Assembly (NCBI GenBank): GCA_903632075.3 | Contig: CAHIKZ030000125.1 | Coordinates: forward strand, 2,627,501 to 2,691,500 | Length of the DNA: 64,000 nt | Reading direction: 5' to 3' | Source: Acanthosepion pharaonis | Lineage: Eukaryota; Mollusca; Cephalopoda; Sepiida; Sepiidae | Shown: one piece after another, positions 44,647 to 57,968 of the stretch | Layout of the letters: the number at the start of each line of letters is the position of its first letter | Position numbering within the stretch: position 1 is the stretch's first letter | Position numbers and translations under genes: made by a program | Notes under the pieces: model-generated | Told to the model about the DNA's origin: nothing | Seen by the model: the letters and a program-made list of their open reading frames with translations, nothing else | The model's database searches: none

Positions 44647-45176
44647 GGTGTTCTATTCACATGTAAATCATTTAATATATAATGAATCCTTGATGTCAAT
44701 CCTAAAATTTTCTTTTCATAATAGGTTTTCTTAAGTGTTGTTTTTAAAAGTTAATATACCACTATACACTTTATTCTAGGTAATAACAGCAAGGAAATCG
44801 TTAGCAGAGAATCGGATCAAGTTGGGTAAAAATATTAACTTACCATCCATTTGATAATATATGTTTCCCACAAATTTTTGAGAATGGGATAATCTGTTGA
44901 TTAGTATCCACTGATTCATTTTTATCTTTTGTGCTTTTCCAGTCATAGACATTTTTTTTTTTTTTTTTTTTTTTTTTCATTTGAAATGCCTTGCTGGGGA
45001 ATTCATTATTGATGCCAGAGATAGTGATTTTCATGTGCTTCTCAACTGTAATAATGCAATGATCTGTCAAGTAACTGAGCGAACAGAAAGTGGGAGACTA
45101 ACTGGTTGGCATTAGCTAAATGGTTCTGGGATTATTTTTATTTTCAGAATTATATTATATATTAATTACTAGAAAT
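44647..45176. other. AT-rich spacer with poly-T run
   Basis: A poly-T run lies at 44951-44977. Nothing else is recognised. Confidence 0.45.
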
Positions 45177-45197
45177 ATTTCGTCGTCGTCGTCGTCG

Positions 45198-45235
<38 letters not shown>

Positions 45236-45362
45236 TTCTTCTTCTTCTTCTTCTTCTTCTTCGTCTTGTTCTCATTATTATGATTATCATTATTATTATT
45301 ATTTTTAATAATAATAATAATAAGAAGAACAACAATAATAATACTAACAATAATAACAACAA

Positions 45363-45402
<40 letters not shown>
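45177..45402. repeat. trinucleotide mosaic with strand switch
   Basis: In order: (GTC)n, (ATC)n, (TTC)n, (ATT)n, then after TTTT at about 45301-45306 the complementary (AAT)n, (AAG), (AAC) and again (AAT)n. The switch from ATT to AAT makes a natural hairpin around 45303. The last (AAT)n is the 5' junction of the LINE relic that follows. Confidence 0.9.
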
Positions 45403-45815
45403 TCCTGCAGTCTATAGAGTATCTTTGGAGTATCTTTGGAGATCTTCAAATAATTGTCACAATGGAAGGACCATGCTGAGGAAATGGAAAAACCTCAGCA
45501 CATGAGGACCTCAAGAATTTCAGTTGTATTTGAGTACTCGGTTTGATTGGAAAAGGTTCCGATAGTGCTAATAAATGGGACCTAGTCAACATATGCATTA
45601 AAAAATGCAAATAATTATATTCACAATTAGAGCTCACGTCTTACGAAGGGTTTTATCTGTGCAAAATACGTGTGATATTATTTTGATTATTTTTTGTTAT
45701 GCAAAAATTCTCAACGTTAAATGTCATGAAGCAATTTCTAACCTTAGATCTCAGGATGGAACACAGAAGGAAATGAGTACAAAAAATAAATCAAAGGATA
45801 TAACAATACTACTAC
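45403..45815 (+). pseudogene. old Dong/R4-like LINE family B 3' end
   Basis: A diverged copy of the family B C-terminus and 3' untranslated region. Four segments align in order with 13140-13420. CACATGAGGACCTCAAGAAT matches CATATGGGAACATCAAAAAT. GATTGGAAAAGGTTCCGATA matches GGTTGGAAAAGATTGCAGTA. TCTTACGAAGGGTTTTATCT matches CTTTACGAAGGGCTTTATCT. TGTCATGAAGCAATTTCTAA matches TGTCATGACGCCATTTCTAA. It ends ATCAAAGGATATAAC then trinucleotide repeats. No reading frame remains. It is clearly older than the 10-18 kb copies. Confidence 0.72.
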
Positions 45816-45848
45816 TACTACTACTAATAATAATAATAATAATAATAG
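45808..45848. repeat. (ACT)n then (AAT)n tail
   Basis: Tail of the preceding LINE relic; the first units are ACT rather than AAT. Confidence 0.9.
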
Positions 45849-48392
<2,544 letters not shown>

Positions 48393-48990
48393 ATCAAGTA
48401 CGGCAATTTAACTATCTGCGAAGAGCCTCACTAGAGGATGACCCATGTGGCGCAGAAATCCAAAGATCATTCGAATAAAAAAGGATGCCTTCTAAAAGAT
48501 AAAGAAATTATTAACAACCGGAAAATTTCGCTAGAATAAAAAAAAAAAGAAATGACTAACTGCTATTTAATATAATTCTTCGTATATCACAATTAAGGAG
48601 GAGAATTTTTCTCACATAGATTTAAGAAAACGTTGAATGCTGAGAATAACATTGAAGGAAAAAAAGTTAGTAACGTGAAATATTTAAGAAAAAAATGAAA
48701 AATAAATTATCTTGTACTTAGGATCAGAAAGAGAATTTTAAATTTCTTCGACACAAAATCAGAAAATTTCGTTCAGAATATGTGAGAATTACAGGAGGTA
48801 TTTACAATAGGAACGGTTGAAGTTAACAACGACTAAACTAAATCACGAACTTGTTTAAATGAATTTCCGAAACCAGTCAACGAGACATAGCCAGCTGATA
48901 TACATTATTTACAACTACAAATTATAAGTAGTTGAAGAGAGCCATTAATACCTAGATGCTGAAGGCAAACGACACATAAAAGAAGAAATT
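48393..48990 (+). pseudogene. LINE reverse-transcriptase C-terminal relic
   Basis: Reads QVRQFNYLRRASLEDDPCGA then EIQRSFE (48397-48477), the block usually written QFNYLGS.LTEDG.C..EIRRRI just after the catalytic core. PENFARIKKK follows (NRKISLETKKR type), then near 48715 LRIRKRILNFFDTKSENF, and at about 48936 GAGAGCCATTAATACC.AG with CTGAAGG, the end block shared with 19793. Many stops and deletions. Same LINE type as 19580, 35165 and 56690. Confidence 0.6.
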
Positions 48991-49108
48991 GCTGTGATAC
49001 AATAGAGTTTTAGTGGCAACAGTTTTTCGCCGTCTTATTTTATCGATATTTTTGCATCCAGTTTTTTCGATCTTTTGCTGTTTCTCTTCAGGATTGTTCA
49101 CAGGCTCC

Positions 49109-49140
<32 letters not shown>

Positions 49141-49169
49141 GCATTCGTGTTAATTTCATGTTTCACAGA
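48991..49169. repeat. spacer with short (AT)n
   Basis: (AT)n at 49111-49136. Confidence 0.7.
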
Positions 49170-50140
49170 TTTTGACTTTTTTATTATTATTATATTTATC
49201 ATTTGTGTATATTATGTATTCTGCCTGTATCCTGTAGAAACCTGTGCCAACTATCGTCCTTAGGCCCTATATGAAAATTGTCATTTACTTAATAGCACTT
49301 TTCTTACTACATGGGATTTTTCCAGGGCTCCAACTACTATTGGTACAGTCTCATCCTACTTTCCCCACAACCTGGTAACCTCGATATCCATGTCCTTGTA
49401 TGTTGTTGCTTGATCCATGTAGCACTTCATTTTGCATTTTGCAGTTTTCCACGTCTTACACCAGTATTACTCGACTTCCTTTATATTTTCTGGGTCATTT
49501 ATCTCTATTTTATTTTCCCCACTTCTCGATATACATTCTTGGTATCTTTTTTTTTCTGAAGAGCTTGTTTTGCCTGAAGAATCTTTTTCCTTTTTACATA
49601 ACGCCTGATTTTTTTCTGCCTTCGCTTGAATTTGATGCTTCAGCTTCTCTTTAAATTTAGGTACGTCCGTGTTATTCTTTATGTCTGGGCTTCGTTTCAG
49701 TTTTCTCCCATTTTATTTCTTTCAATTTGGAACTTTCGTCTACTTCATTTAAAAATGCCAAGTGTCCTCATAGTTTATTTATTTCGGTTTCTAATTTTTT
49801 TTTCCTTCCAGACTGGCATATCGAGTTCTATATTACGCATTCATTTTCCCTTGATGATGTCACGCCTTATATTGGTTAGTTTGTTGGCATCGATGTTTAA
49901 ACTTTTTGAGGGATGTTTTTGTCACCAGATATAATATAAGGGTTTGATCGCTGTTTCGTTGTCGGGTTTATCGTGGCAGTGTAAAATTCTATCATTAATT
50001 AAATATGCTCTTCTCTAGATCATTTATTTCTTATTCTTTTTGTATGATTTTCTTTTAATGAATAGTGTAGGCTTCTGTGAGGACTTTCTCATAGATCTCG
50101 TTGGGTAGAATGTGTTCTAGTTTCATACTTATCGATTTCA
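49170..50140 (-). pseudogene. Dong/R4-like LINE, third lineage, centre deleted
   Basis: Read on the minus strand from about 50140 down. NIDANKLTNIRRDIIKGK (near 49880), ELDMPVWKEKKLETEINKL, then VPKFKEKLKHQIQAKAEKNQ (near 49640) and a basic QNKLF block followed by IEINDPENIKEVE (near 49480) form the part before the reverse transcriptase. The next residues, TYKDMDIEVTRLW and TVPIVVGALGKI (about 49330-49390), are already the C-terminal block that follows the endonuclease. The whole reverse transcriptase, zinc knuckle and nuclease are therefore missing. The 3' end reaches a TAA-type run at 49172-49190. Sequence differs clearly from families A and B. Confidence 0.62.
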
Positions 50141-50440
50141 GTCTGGTTCGTCACTGGGTACAGCGGTTCTTGCTTACCCAAAAGTAGGGACTGGTTCGTG
50201 AGCGCCAGAGCATATCCATTCAATGATGGACCAGCACATTCAAGGGGCAAGGCCTACTCCTGCTATATATATATATATATTTTTTTTTACATTTGCTGTT
50301 ATTAAAGACAACTGTAATATCTTGATTTATAAGCGTTTGGATCCCAAGGATACACGACGTGCTTCAAGAGACCCCGGCGTAATTTCAATATTCGACGGAT
50401 TTTTTTTTTTTTTTGCCTTCTGCTTCTTCTTCCTCTTCTG
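50141..50440. other. spacer with short GC-richer block
   Basis: GGATCCCAAGGATACACGAC and following bases (50340-50398) are GC-richer and unrecognised. A poly-T run follows. Confidence 0.4.

Positions 50441-50506
<66 letters not shown>
50441..50506. repeat. (ATT)n tail of a minus-strand LINE
   Basis: About 66 bp; reads (TAA)n in the sense of the LINE next to it. Confidence 0.95.
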
Positions 50507-50507
<1 letters not shown>

Positions 50508-51040
50508 CTTTGATTTCTGGTGTGTACAAATTTCGTTCCGGTTATCGCCCAATGGTCTAAGGTTAGAAATGTCATCATGACATTTTCCACCGACACAAAA
50601 AAGAAAACAAATATACATAGATAAAGCCCTTCGTAAGGTTTGGGCTGTACTCGTGAGGACATAGTTTTGTATTTATTTAAGCTGTGAACTTCCAGGAATC
50701 TCTTCAATTAGTTTACTGGAATCATTCCAAAAAATCCGAGGGCTCAACCTACAACAGGGATAGGTGATGTACACACGTGCCACATTTTTCAGATTTCGAT
50801 TTCAAGGTCGTTGTATTTTGATAGCGTTTTGAAGATATATTGCAGTTCTTAGGGACTACCATATCAATAAGGAGGCACTTTTTTGGCTTGCAGCCTCTAA
50901 TAATAATATCTGGGTGGTTAGCTTTGATTTTTCTGCCTGTGTGTATTGTGCAGTCCCATAAATTTGTAACAGCTTCTATCTCTGTAACCGGGTCTGGGTG
51001 GTTTTCATACAAAACGTAACCGGGTATTGGTGGTGTTCAT
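50507..51040 (-). pseudogene. Dong/R4-like LINE, family B-like, minus strand
   Basis: A 5'-truncated C-terminal copy. An 87-codon frame (51012-50749, minus) contains NHPDPVTEIEAVTNLWDCTI, then HPDIIIRGCKPKKCLLIDMV, which keeps the PD and LLID nuclease residues (His replaces the usual Arg before PD). The frame then slips, but CGTCATGATG-type and ACGAAGGGCTTTATCTATGT parts of the family B 3' region are plain at 50565-50640. Both ends are TAA-type arrays (50441-50506 and 51041-51098). At its 5' end a 33-bp stretch, GTAACCGGGTMTKGGTGGT then TTCATAC, is duplicated in tandem (50983 and 51016). Confidence 0.78.
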
Positions 51041-51044
51041 ACTA

Positions 51045-51098
<54 letters not shown>
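51041..51098. repeat. (ATT)n array at LINE 5' junction
   Basis: About 55 bp; with 50441-50506 it brackets the LINE copy. Confidence 0.95.
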
Positions 51099-51836
51099 TC
51101 GAGCCCATGCACCTTCGTATAGTGATACTTAGTGAAACATTTATTTTCAAAACTCATCTACCTTCCCGTCGAGTCAAATGTGGTCTCGCTACTTGATTTG
51201 GCTAATCATTTAAATCTCATGCTCCACGGGAAATTCTTTCATTCTGTTTGTCGTGTTCTTGATCCAACATGAACAAGTCTTTTTTTATTGTAGAATAACC
51301 GATCCTTTCAAATATTCTTAGCCGGCCATCTTTATCAGTCAGTCTCACATATAATTGTATTTTTTCAAGATAATTGTTCTGCCCGATTAATCTGTCCTTA
51401 ACTCTTCCATCTCATCTTTAACCCAGCTTTGTCTAAATTAGTTATTTTCCAGTTTCGAATGTTGGTATTTCCTTGGGCTGATATTAACGGCTATTCTCTT
51501 TCATTTTTAGATTTATCTTCTGAAAACATCCTCATGCCATTTGTAATATCTTTTTATTTTTTCAAAATGAATCTATGTACATTTTACGTATTTCTGTGTA
51601 ATAAATAATTTTATTTTAACTCTTCTATTCTCCGTTTCACTAATCATTGCTGCCTATTCTTCCTCTAATTAGGTTAGTTTCAGATTCTGTCTATTGTAGC
51701 TATTTTTCTGCCTTCTGTAGGTAGCATGTCATTTAAATGCCAATGTCGTTTACGTAATTATTATCAATAATGTATTCACTATAGATATTATTATTATATT
51801 ATTTTGATCACTAGTTAAATTAATTTCTTCATCCGG

Positions 51837-51837
<1 letters not shown>
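51099..51837 (-). other. possible decayed element, minus strand
   Basis: The plus strand is T-rich, as for antisense coding DNA. On the minus strand about 180 bases near 51210-51400 read IQLYVRLTDKDGRLRIFERI and STIKKDLFMLDQEHDKQNER with few stops. Composition is protein-like, but I do not recognise a family. Confidence 0.3.

Positions 51838-51920
<83 letters not shown>
51838..51920. repeat. (AT)n microsatellite
   Basis: About 83 bp of AT. Confidence 0.96.
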
Positions 51921-54861
51921 TTTTTGTATAAATAAAAAAGATTCACGTATTTGTATTCAATATTATACCTTTTTTCTTTTTTGTTTATTTTTCAGTCTAA
52001 ACAAACAGCATGCAATTTTATTATATCACATCAGATAAAGAATAAACATAATACATGAGAGAAATGGTTTGTTTTTCCTTGGTTGGGAGTCTAATAACAA
52101 TACGACGCAGATAATATTCAACAATGGACATCCGTTAAAATGGTTATTAATTTTTTTTTCAGTTTTCTGCATTGGTTATGGCATCGTATACACCAAAGAT
52201 GAACAAAGAAAACTGTATATATGTGGCGCTGTTTAAACTTTCAATATATTTGGATAGATTGTTGACTCAGTTTTGTTAATTTATCAAGCGATTCCCGTGT
52301 CCTCCGGAGTATTTCATCCACCTTTGGAAATCACTAAAGCCGAAAATAAAGAAACAATTTTTCTATACATTTTATTTATTGATGATGTCATTTCGCGCAT
52401 TAAAATCTTCGTATATTTTGTGTAGCTCCAGGCTCACAGACGGGCACGCGCACACACACCCAACTTTTGCTCCATTGAAAATACTTCATTCGAGTCGTTA
52501 CCGATTGTCTGCTGCAAATGGAATGTAGGATTTACTTGGTATGTGTGTTGGGTTGAAAGAAATGCGGATGAATCTCAAGTATACCAATTTCCTTGCAGGG
52601 TAAAAGAATGACTACACGCTTTACGTACACACATCCTCCAACCAAACGTGGATTACACAGACTCACGCACACAAACCCGCGCGTGCACACACACTCTCGC
52701 ACACATACATGTATACATCCATACACACATTCATATATAAATATGTATGTGTGTGTTTACAAACACACTCAAACACACATAAACACACACACACACAATG
52801 GACTCTTCAGTTATCTTTGAAGTATGAGGTTTTACCAGCTCAGTTCTTTGAACACAACAGCCAAACAACCAGCACGTATGATTTGATTATAATGGTGAAA
52901 GATTGTACAGGACCAAGAATCATTTTCGAAAGAACTGAATAGAACTTGTGTAAAATAGTGTGTCACAAGGTTTCCAAAGGTATCTCCTCCGATTTTGATT
53001 TCTTCTTATAGACAGGTTACCAACCAAAGCTAACATGCACAATTTACCTTTCTATATAACTAGCGAGGAGAAGCTGTATATGTTTGATTTTTCTTCACAT
53101 ATGTGAATTCAACGATCCCGACTGGAATTCGAACTTAGCTCATCGATTTGTCATCTTTTATGCATTGAAATTCCCCCCTCTCTCTCTCACTCTCAGACAC
53201 ACACACACAAACATATATATATGCATAAAATAATTTTATAATTAAATTTAAATTTCACAGCTTTCCATGTGTTCGCCTGTGTGTGCCTGTGTGTCTGTGT
53301 GTATCTCTGTGTGTCTTTGTGTGGGTTTTATCCAGTGTATGATCAATCTTTCCAGTAGAATATAAATGAAAATTCATACAAACACCAGACTATCTTATTT
53401 GACCAATAAACGACGATTACCCAGTCAAATATTAATTCATACTTATTTTGTCGGGGATATGAGGTAACATCGCTTCTAAAATTAATACGAATCACAAAGT
53501 ATTTTACTTCTTGAACAAATCAGATGTAATATTATTTCCCAAACTGCTGGTGTCGGTTTTCTTTCTTTTTTTGATGTCTACATTGTCAAGAGGACCAATT
53601 ATATGGACAATGGTATACTAAAAAAGCAATGTATTAAAACTCAGCTTAAAAAAGAACCCGATAATATCTATGCAAAACATAGTTGCTTAGTGCAAGTTGG
53701 TCTCCAAGATCGTCCAAACCTCTCTGCTTAAGTTAAAGTAGGCTTCAAGACCGAGACTATGAATAGCTAATGGATGGAATGATGCAAGTACTCGGTAATC
53801 GTGTGCCTCACTGTTAAAATATTTTATGACTAGAACATCTTCACTTTAGTTGAATCTTTTCACCCCACAAATGTTCCAATATATGAAGGACTAAATGTCT
53901 GATATCACGAAATATTCAGGACCATTAATCCATCTCAGGTCATAATCTTGGGTGTATTGGTCAGAGACGGACAAAAATGATGCTTTCCATAGATTAGAAT
54001 AAACTGAGGGAATCACGTGAACTGATGCCTATAAATATATTATGTATCAGAGATACAACGAAATGACATTGTTCCTGAGCTTCTTCCATCACTTAACTGT
54101 ACCACTGGACTACGCTGTTTTGGAGTAAGCCAGCGAATTATTGCAGATAAAAATTTGTTTCTTTTCTATTATTTGCGAATGAAATGAATTTGGCTATTTG
54201 AGCAGAAGATCCCTTCTAGTCTATTGCATTTATCTTTGTCATTTTGTGAAATGTATTTCTTCTTCTATATATGGGTTAAATGTTACCTGGGTAGTCTTAA
54301 CATGTGCAAGGATAATTTCGAATTTTAAATGTTAAATCATGACTGCGAGTAAGCATTCCACTATCTTTCCCAATATGTCCTGATAATTCCCAGATATTGA
54401 AAAAAAGAAAAAAAAAGAATTATGACAGAACATGACATTGAAAATAATGCTTTTGCAATTCCATATCCGGCTTTTGATAAAAACAATTTAAAATAACAGC
54501 GGCAGAAACAAAACGGATATTTTTTTATACTGAATTCAATAAAAATAAATAAATCTATTCACTCTTTTCAATTCATTAGAAAAATGAATAGAACACAAAA
54601 ATATGTATTCCATCTAAGTAGAACACATAGATTGAATATTCCTTAGCAGCGAATTCTATAAAATGTCTACAAGAGACGGAAAATATATCAGGATAATAAT
54701 TGCTAAATAGACATAATTAATTTTAAGAAGTTAGCATATCTTATTAATCAATCGTTATTATTTCTCATTATTTTAAAGTTACATTTATTGGATAGATGAG
54801 TTTGACTTGATATCCTGCGTTTAAAATTAATATAAGTTACCAGACTCTGCCTTGCGTCAGC
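51921..54861. other. largely unique stretch with AC/GT tracts
   Basis: Degenerate ACACAC tracts at 52446-52460, 52620-52800 and 53190-53215, and GTGT tracts at 53275-53325. No gene, RNA or mobile element recognised. Confidence 0.45.
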
Positions 54862-54970
54862 ATGGCTGGAGCCAACCTCCAGGAGACTGATTTGTTGCGC
54901 CGTTTCGAGCTATTATTTTCGGCAGACATGAAGAGGAAAAACTATATTGAATACATTGATAAGTCTGCTG
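54862..54970 (+). CDS. putative first coding exon, unidentified protein
   Basis: An ATG in strong initiation context (A at -3, G at +4: GTCAGCATGG) opens a 109-nt frame. It contains MAGANLQETDLLRRFELLF and SADMKRKNYIEYIDKSAG and stops exactly at a consensus splice donor, CTGGTAAGAA (donor GT at 54971). The intron phase would be 1. Local GC content is higher than in the surrounding kilobases, and codons are mixed in a way simple AT-rich DNA is not. Without the donor the frame runs on only about ten codons to a stop. CTCTGCCTTGCGTCAG just upstream could also act as an acceptor, making it an internal exon. No partner exon is visible nearby and I do not recognise the protein. It may be a single exon of a gene with long introns. 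Confidence 0.4.
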
Positions 54971-56689
54971 GTAAGAAAAATGGTTCACTCTGTCGTGCTA
55001 GATAATGGCTCTTTACTTAAACTATGTGACATATCTATATGTCTACCATGTTTCAAATACTGCTATCACAAATGGTCCGTTTCTTCTGCTATATATTTCG
55101 AAATTCTTGATAAAATCTAAAGACGAATCAACAATAATATTGGTTCTGACAAAGCGTCCTGTTTTCAGACTTAGAAAAAAATGCTTTCATTTGCCTTTTC
55201 TATTGATAGTTTCATGCTAAATTTTCGTGTGAACTTCTTGCTATGGTACATAGACTATATGAATTAAGTAATGGATCAAAAGGCTTCATCAATTTTCAAC
55301 TGAATGTAACCATAATTTATGCTCTAGCAGTTTTTTTACTCACATTTCTCGCTTGTAAAACTCTCTTCCGGTTTCTTGCTTTCCAGTCAAGTTGGATCTT
55401 CAAAATGTATATTTAATGTCAATCTTTATTTATTGTTTTCCTGATCACTCTTCTATTTTTCCAGCCCCTCGATAATTCTAATTTCTACTTCTTTCACACT
55501 TAGTAGCAAAATGTGACTCGGTGGTTTTATTGTCTTGTATGAGGCGAATTCTGTTAAAAAAACAACAAAAGAGTAATGTTGAACCTAACGGCTTATGTCT
55601 TCGATAATCTTAAGAAAATAAATGTGCCTTTCATCAAGGGCCGAAACTTTATCCACATTGTAAAGGAAACCACATAAAAAGTGTATTTCAACTTTGCTAG
55701 GCTGCGAAGATTATCTCTAGTTGAGCGGTTTGCAAATACTCAAGGCGAGATAATATTTTCTTCTTCAACATGGGAAGGCTTGAACTGTAATGAAAGGCAC
55801 ATTTTGTATGTTAAGTTACTCGAATGCAAAGGAGTTTTCTCTCTTTCGCTCTATCTTTCTCTCTCTATCTTTCTCTCTCTCCAATTTGAAAGTCAGTGCT
55901 ACCTTCTGGAACAGGTGTATCGACTAGATATACCAATTCTAATGATAATAATTAAATATTTAAGAATGTATCAGGTAAAAAACAGTTAGAGATACAAATC
56001 AGATGGTGTCTTGTAGAACGGCAAATATATGAAAATTCAAAATACGTACAGATTATACTTTTCAGTCTGGGAGACAAGATATCAGCACAGATTATTAATA
56101 AACATTTGCTGAACATAAGAGAAGATCTAAATACAAGTATTGGTGTGATACCGCTGAACAAATACGTTCCTACGACTAACATTCTACGATACGCACACAA
56201 TTAAGCAAATTTTATGATATTTGAGTTTGTCAATTACACAAAATTATGTAACGTTGTCTTGTCATGGGTGGCCAATGTTTTTGATGGATGACAAATTCGA
56301 GAAATCATCCTGGATTAGATTCTGAGTAATACTCGTTAAATATTCAACCGAATCACTCGAAATTCTTCAAAAGGCTGTTGTCAAATATTCATTAGTTACT
56401 AATAGACTAATCATTTCCAAAAGCCGAGAAAATGTTAAAGATATTTGCTGACATATATTCTGCGGTTTTTTATGCAATCTAGTTATAAAAAAGCAACGGC
56501 AGATACTGCATATGTTGCTAAGTGGGCATTCCTTTCAAAACTGAAGAAGGCCAAATTATAAAATGAATCATATACTGATGTAAGCTTTGAATTTTGTATT
56601 CCTACTCTACAGATTATACTATGTAATAGATATTCTTCTACGTACCCTGTCCCTTCAGGACATTGATAGTCAGGATTCTCTAAAATCAC
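54971..56689. other. AT-rich stretch, nothing recognised
   Basis: Would be intron if the preceding exon is real. Open frames at 55005-55220 and 55681-55989 have no recognisable domain. Confidence 0.4.
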
Positions 56690-57385
56690 CTGTCTTTCGG
56701 ATCTCTTAATGAATTTTATCTTTTTTAATCTCTCTTAAATATGGTTCTGCAATCAATTTACTCAAAATCGCTCGGTAGGTTATGCATTGTTTTCTTCTGC
56801 TCTGTATACTTTCCATATATCCTCTGATGGACAAAATTTTCAAGCTCCCTTTACTGATTATGTAACCAAGAAGATTTAATCGTATCATCCTGGTGTTAAA
56901 GATACGTGTCCTTTTTGTTTGTTATTTCTATAAAACCTCAGGGTTCCTCGCATGTTTCGCCCGTGATATTCTCAGCATCCTCTAGAATAATCATATTTCT
57001 GTTGTTGGAAGTATTTGCTTCATCTTTGAGAAACTTGTCAATCATTAACTTCCATATAAGAGAATCAATATTACATAACATTTCAGTACACGATTCTTTG
57101 TTTCTAATTATTTATTTCTATTCCTTTATCATTCGCTATCTCAATGGCCCTTCAGATTTCAATGATACATTTCCCGTCTTCCGTTAAAACATTTCCCAGA
57201 GTTAAATTGTAATATTTGTTTAGTTTTTCTATCTCCAATTTGTACTTTACATGTTGGGCTGTTTGTTTTTCAAATAACCATGTATTCTGTCTTTTTGCAT
57301 TTGATGTTTTTTTCCTCTCTTTTAACTTTCCTTTAGTACATTCTCTTGGTGTATTTCACTACTATTTATGTGTTTTTCTTTTTAT
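56690..57385 (-). pseudogene. LINE reverse-transcriptase C-terminal relic
   Basis: Minus strand, from about 57310 down. A KTECMV-like region and CKVQIGDRKT (near 57240) come first. Then NLTLGNVLTEDGKCIIEI (about 57165-57220; usually LGS.LTEDG.C..EIRRRI). Then ETKNRVLKCYVILILLYGS (about 57070-57120; usually ETKKRVLNCYV.PVLLYGSE), and RMLRISRAKHARNPEVL (about 56930-56985). Near 56710-56880 SKGSLKILSIRGYMES and ITYRAILSKLIAEPYLREI complete the C-terminus. Order and spacing match one LINE type, the best preserved of four such relics here. Stops are frequent. Confidence 0.68.
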
Positions 57386-57392
57386 CAATACT

Positions 57393-57396
<4 letters not shown>

Positions 57397-57463
<67 letters not shown>
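57397..57463. repeat. (AT)n microsatellite
   Basis: About 67 bp of AT. Confidence 0.96.
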
Positions 57464-57466
<3 letters not shown>

Positions 57467-57909
57467 AGAGAGCCAGTGTTCTATTTTTATTTAAATATTA
57501 AATATGTATGTATTTCAGCAAATATTGCTATTTTCGAATAATATCAATATAAATTTTGTGTAGTAAAATATTATGCTTAAAACGCATAGAAAATTAGGTT
57601 CAAACAATCAGTGTATAACGCCTACGCATACGTATTACTTAGATTTTTCTTGGAAGAGAGTCTAGCTTTTTGGGGCAATCGCCTGACCTAAGTAGGTACA
57701 TGAACTAAATTTTCAAATTGTTACTTAAAAATCGAAAAGTAAATAAAATAATACATTCTAAAACATTACCAATGAAAATACAAATATATACATTATATAA
57801 AATAATCTATACTATAAACTAAACAAATACGATAATCACCCCTCAAAAAATAAATTATCAAATAATTAACAAATTAAGTAAATACATAATACACGCGTTA
57901 CAACAAGTA
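57464..57909. other. AT-rich spacer, nothing recognised
   Basis: No supported feature. Confidence 0.5.
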
Positions 57910-57968
57910 ATTAAATAATAATAATAATAATAATAATAATGATAATAATAGTTATAATAATAATAATA
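57910..57968. repeat. (TAA)n array at LINE 5' junction
   Basis: About 58 bp of AAT with GAT and GTT variants. Confidence 0.94.

Noticed and set aside
45120..45449. Poly-Ser and poly-Leu frames; poly-Asn frame at 50327-50707
   Set aside because: Products of trinucleotide arrays; the poly-Asn frame only partly overlaps the LINE 3' region in a wrong frame.
49311..49934. Plus-strand frames of up to 102 codons rich in Phe/Leu/Ser
   Set aside because: They are antisense to the minus-strand Dong/R4-like relic.
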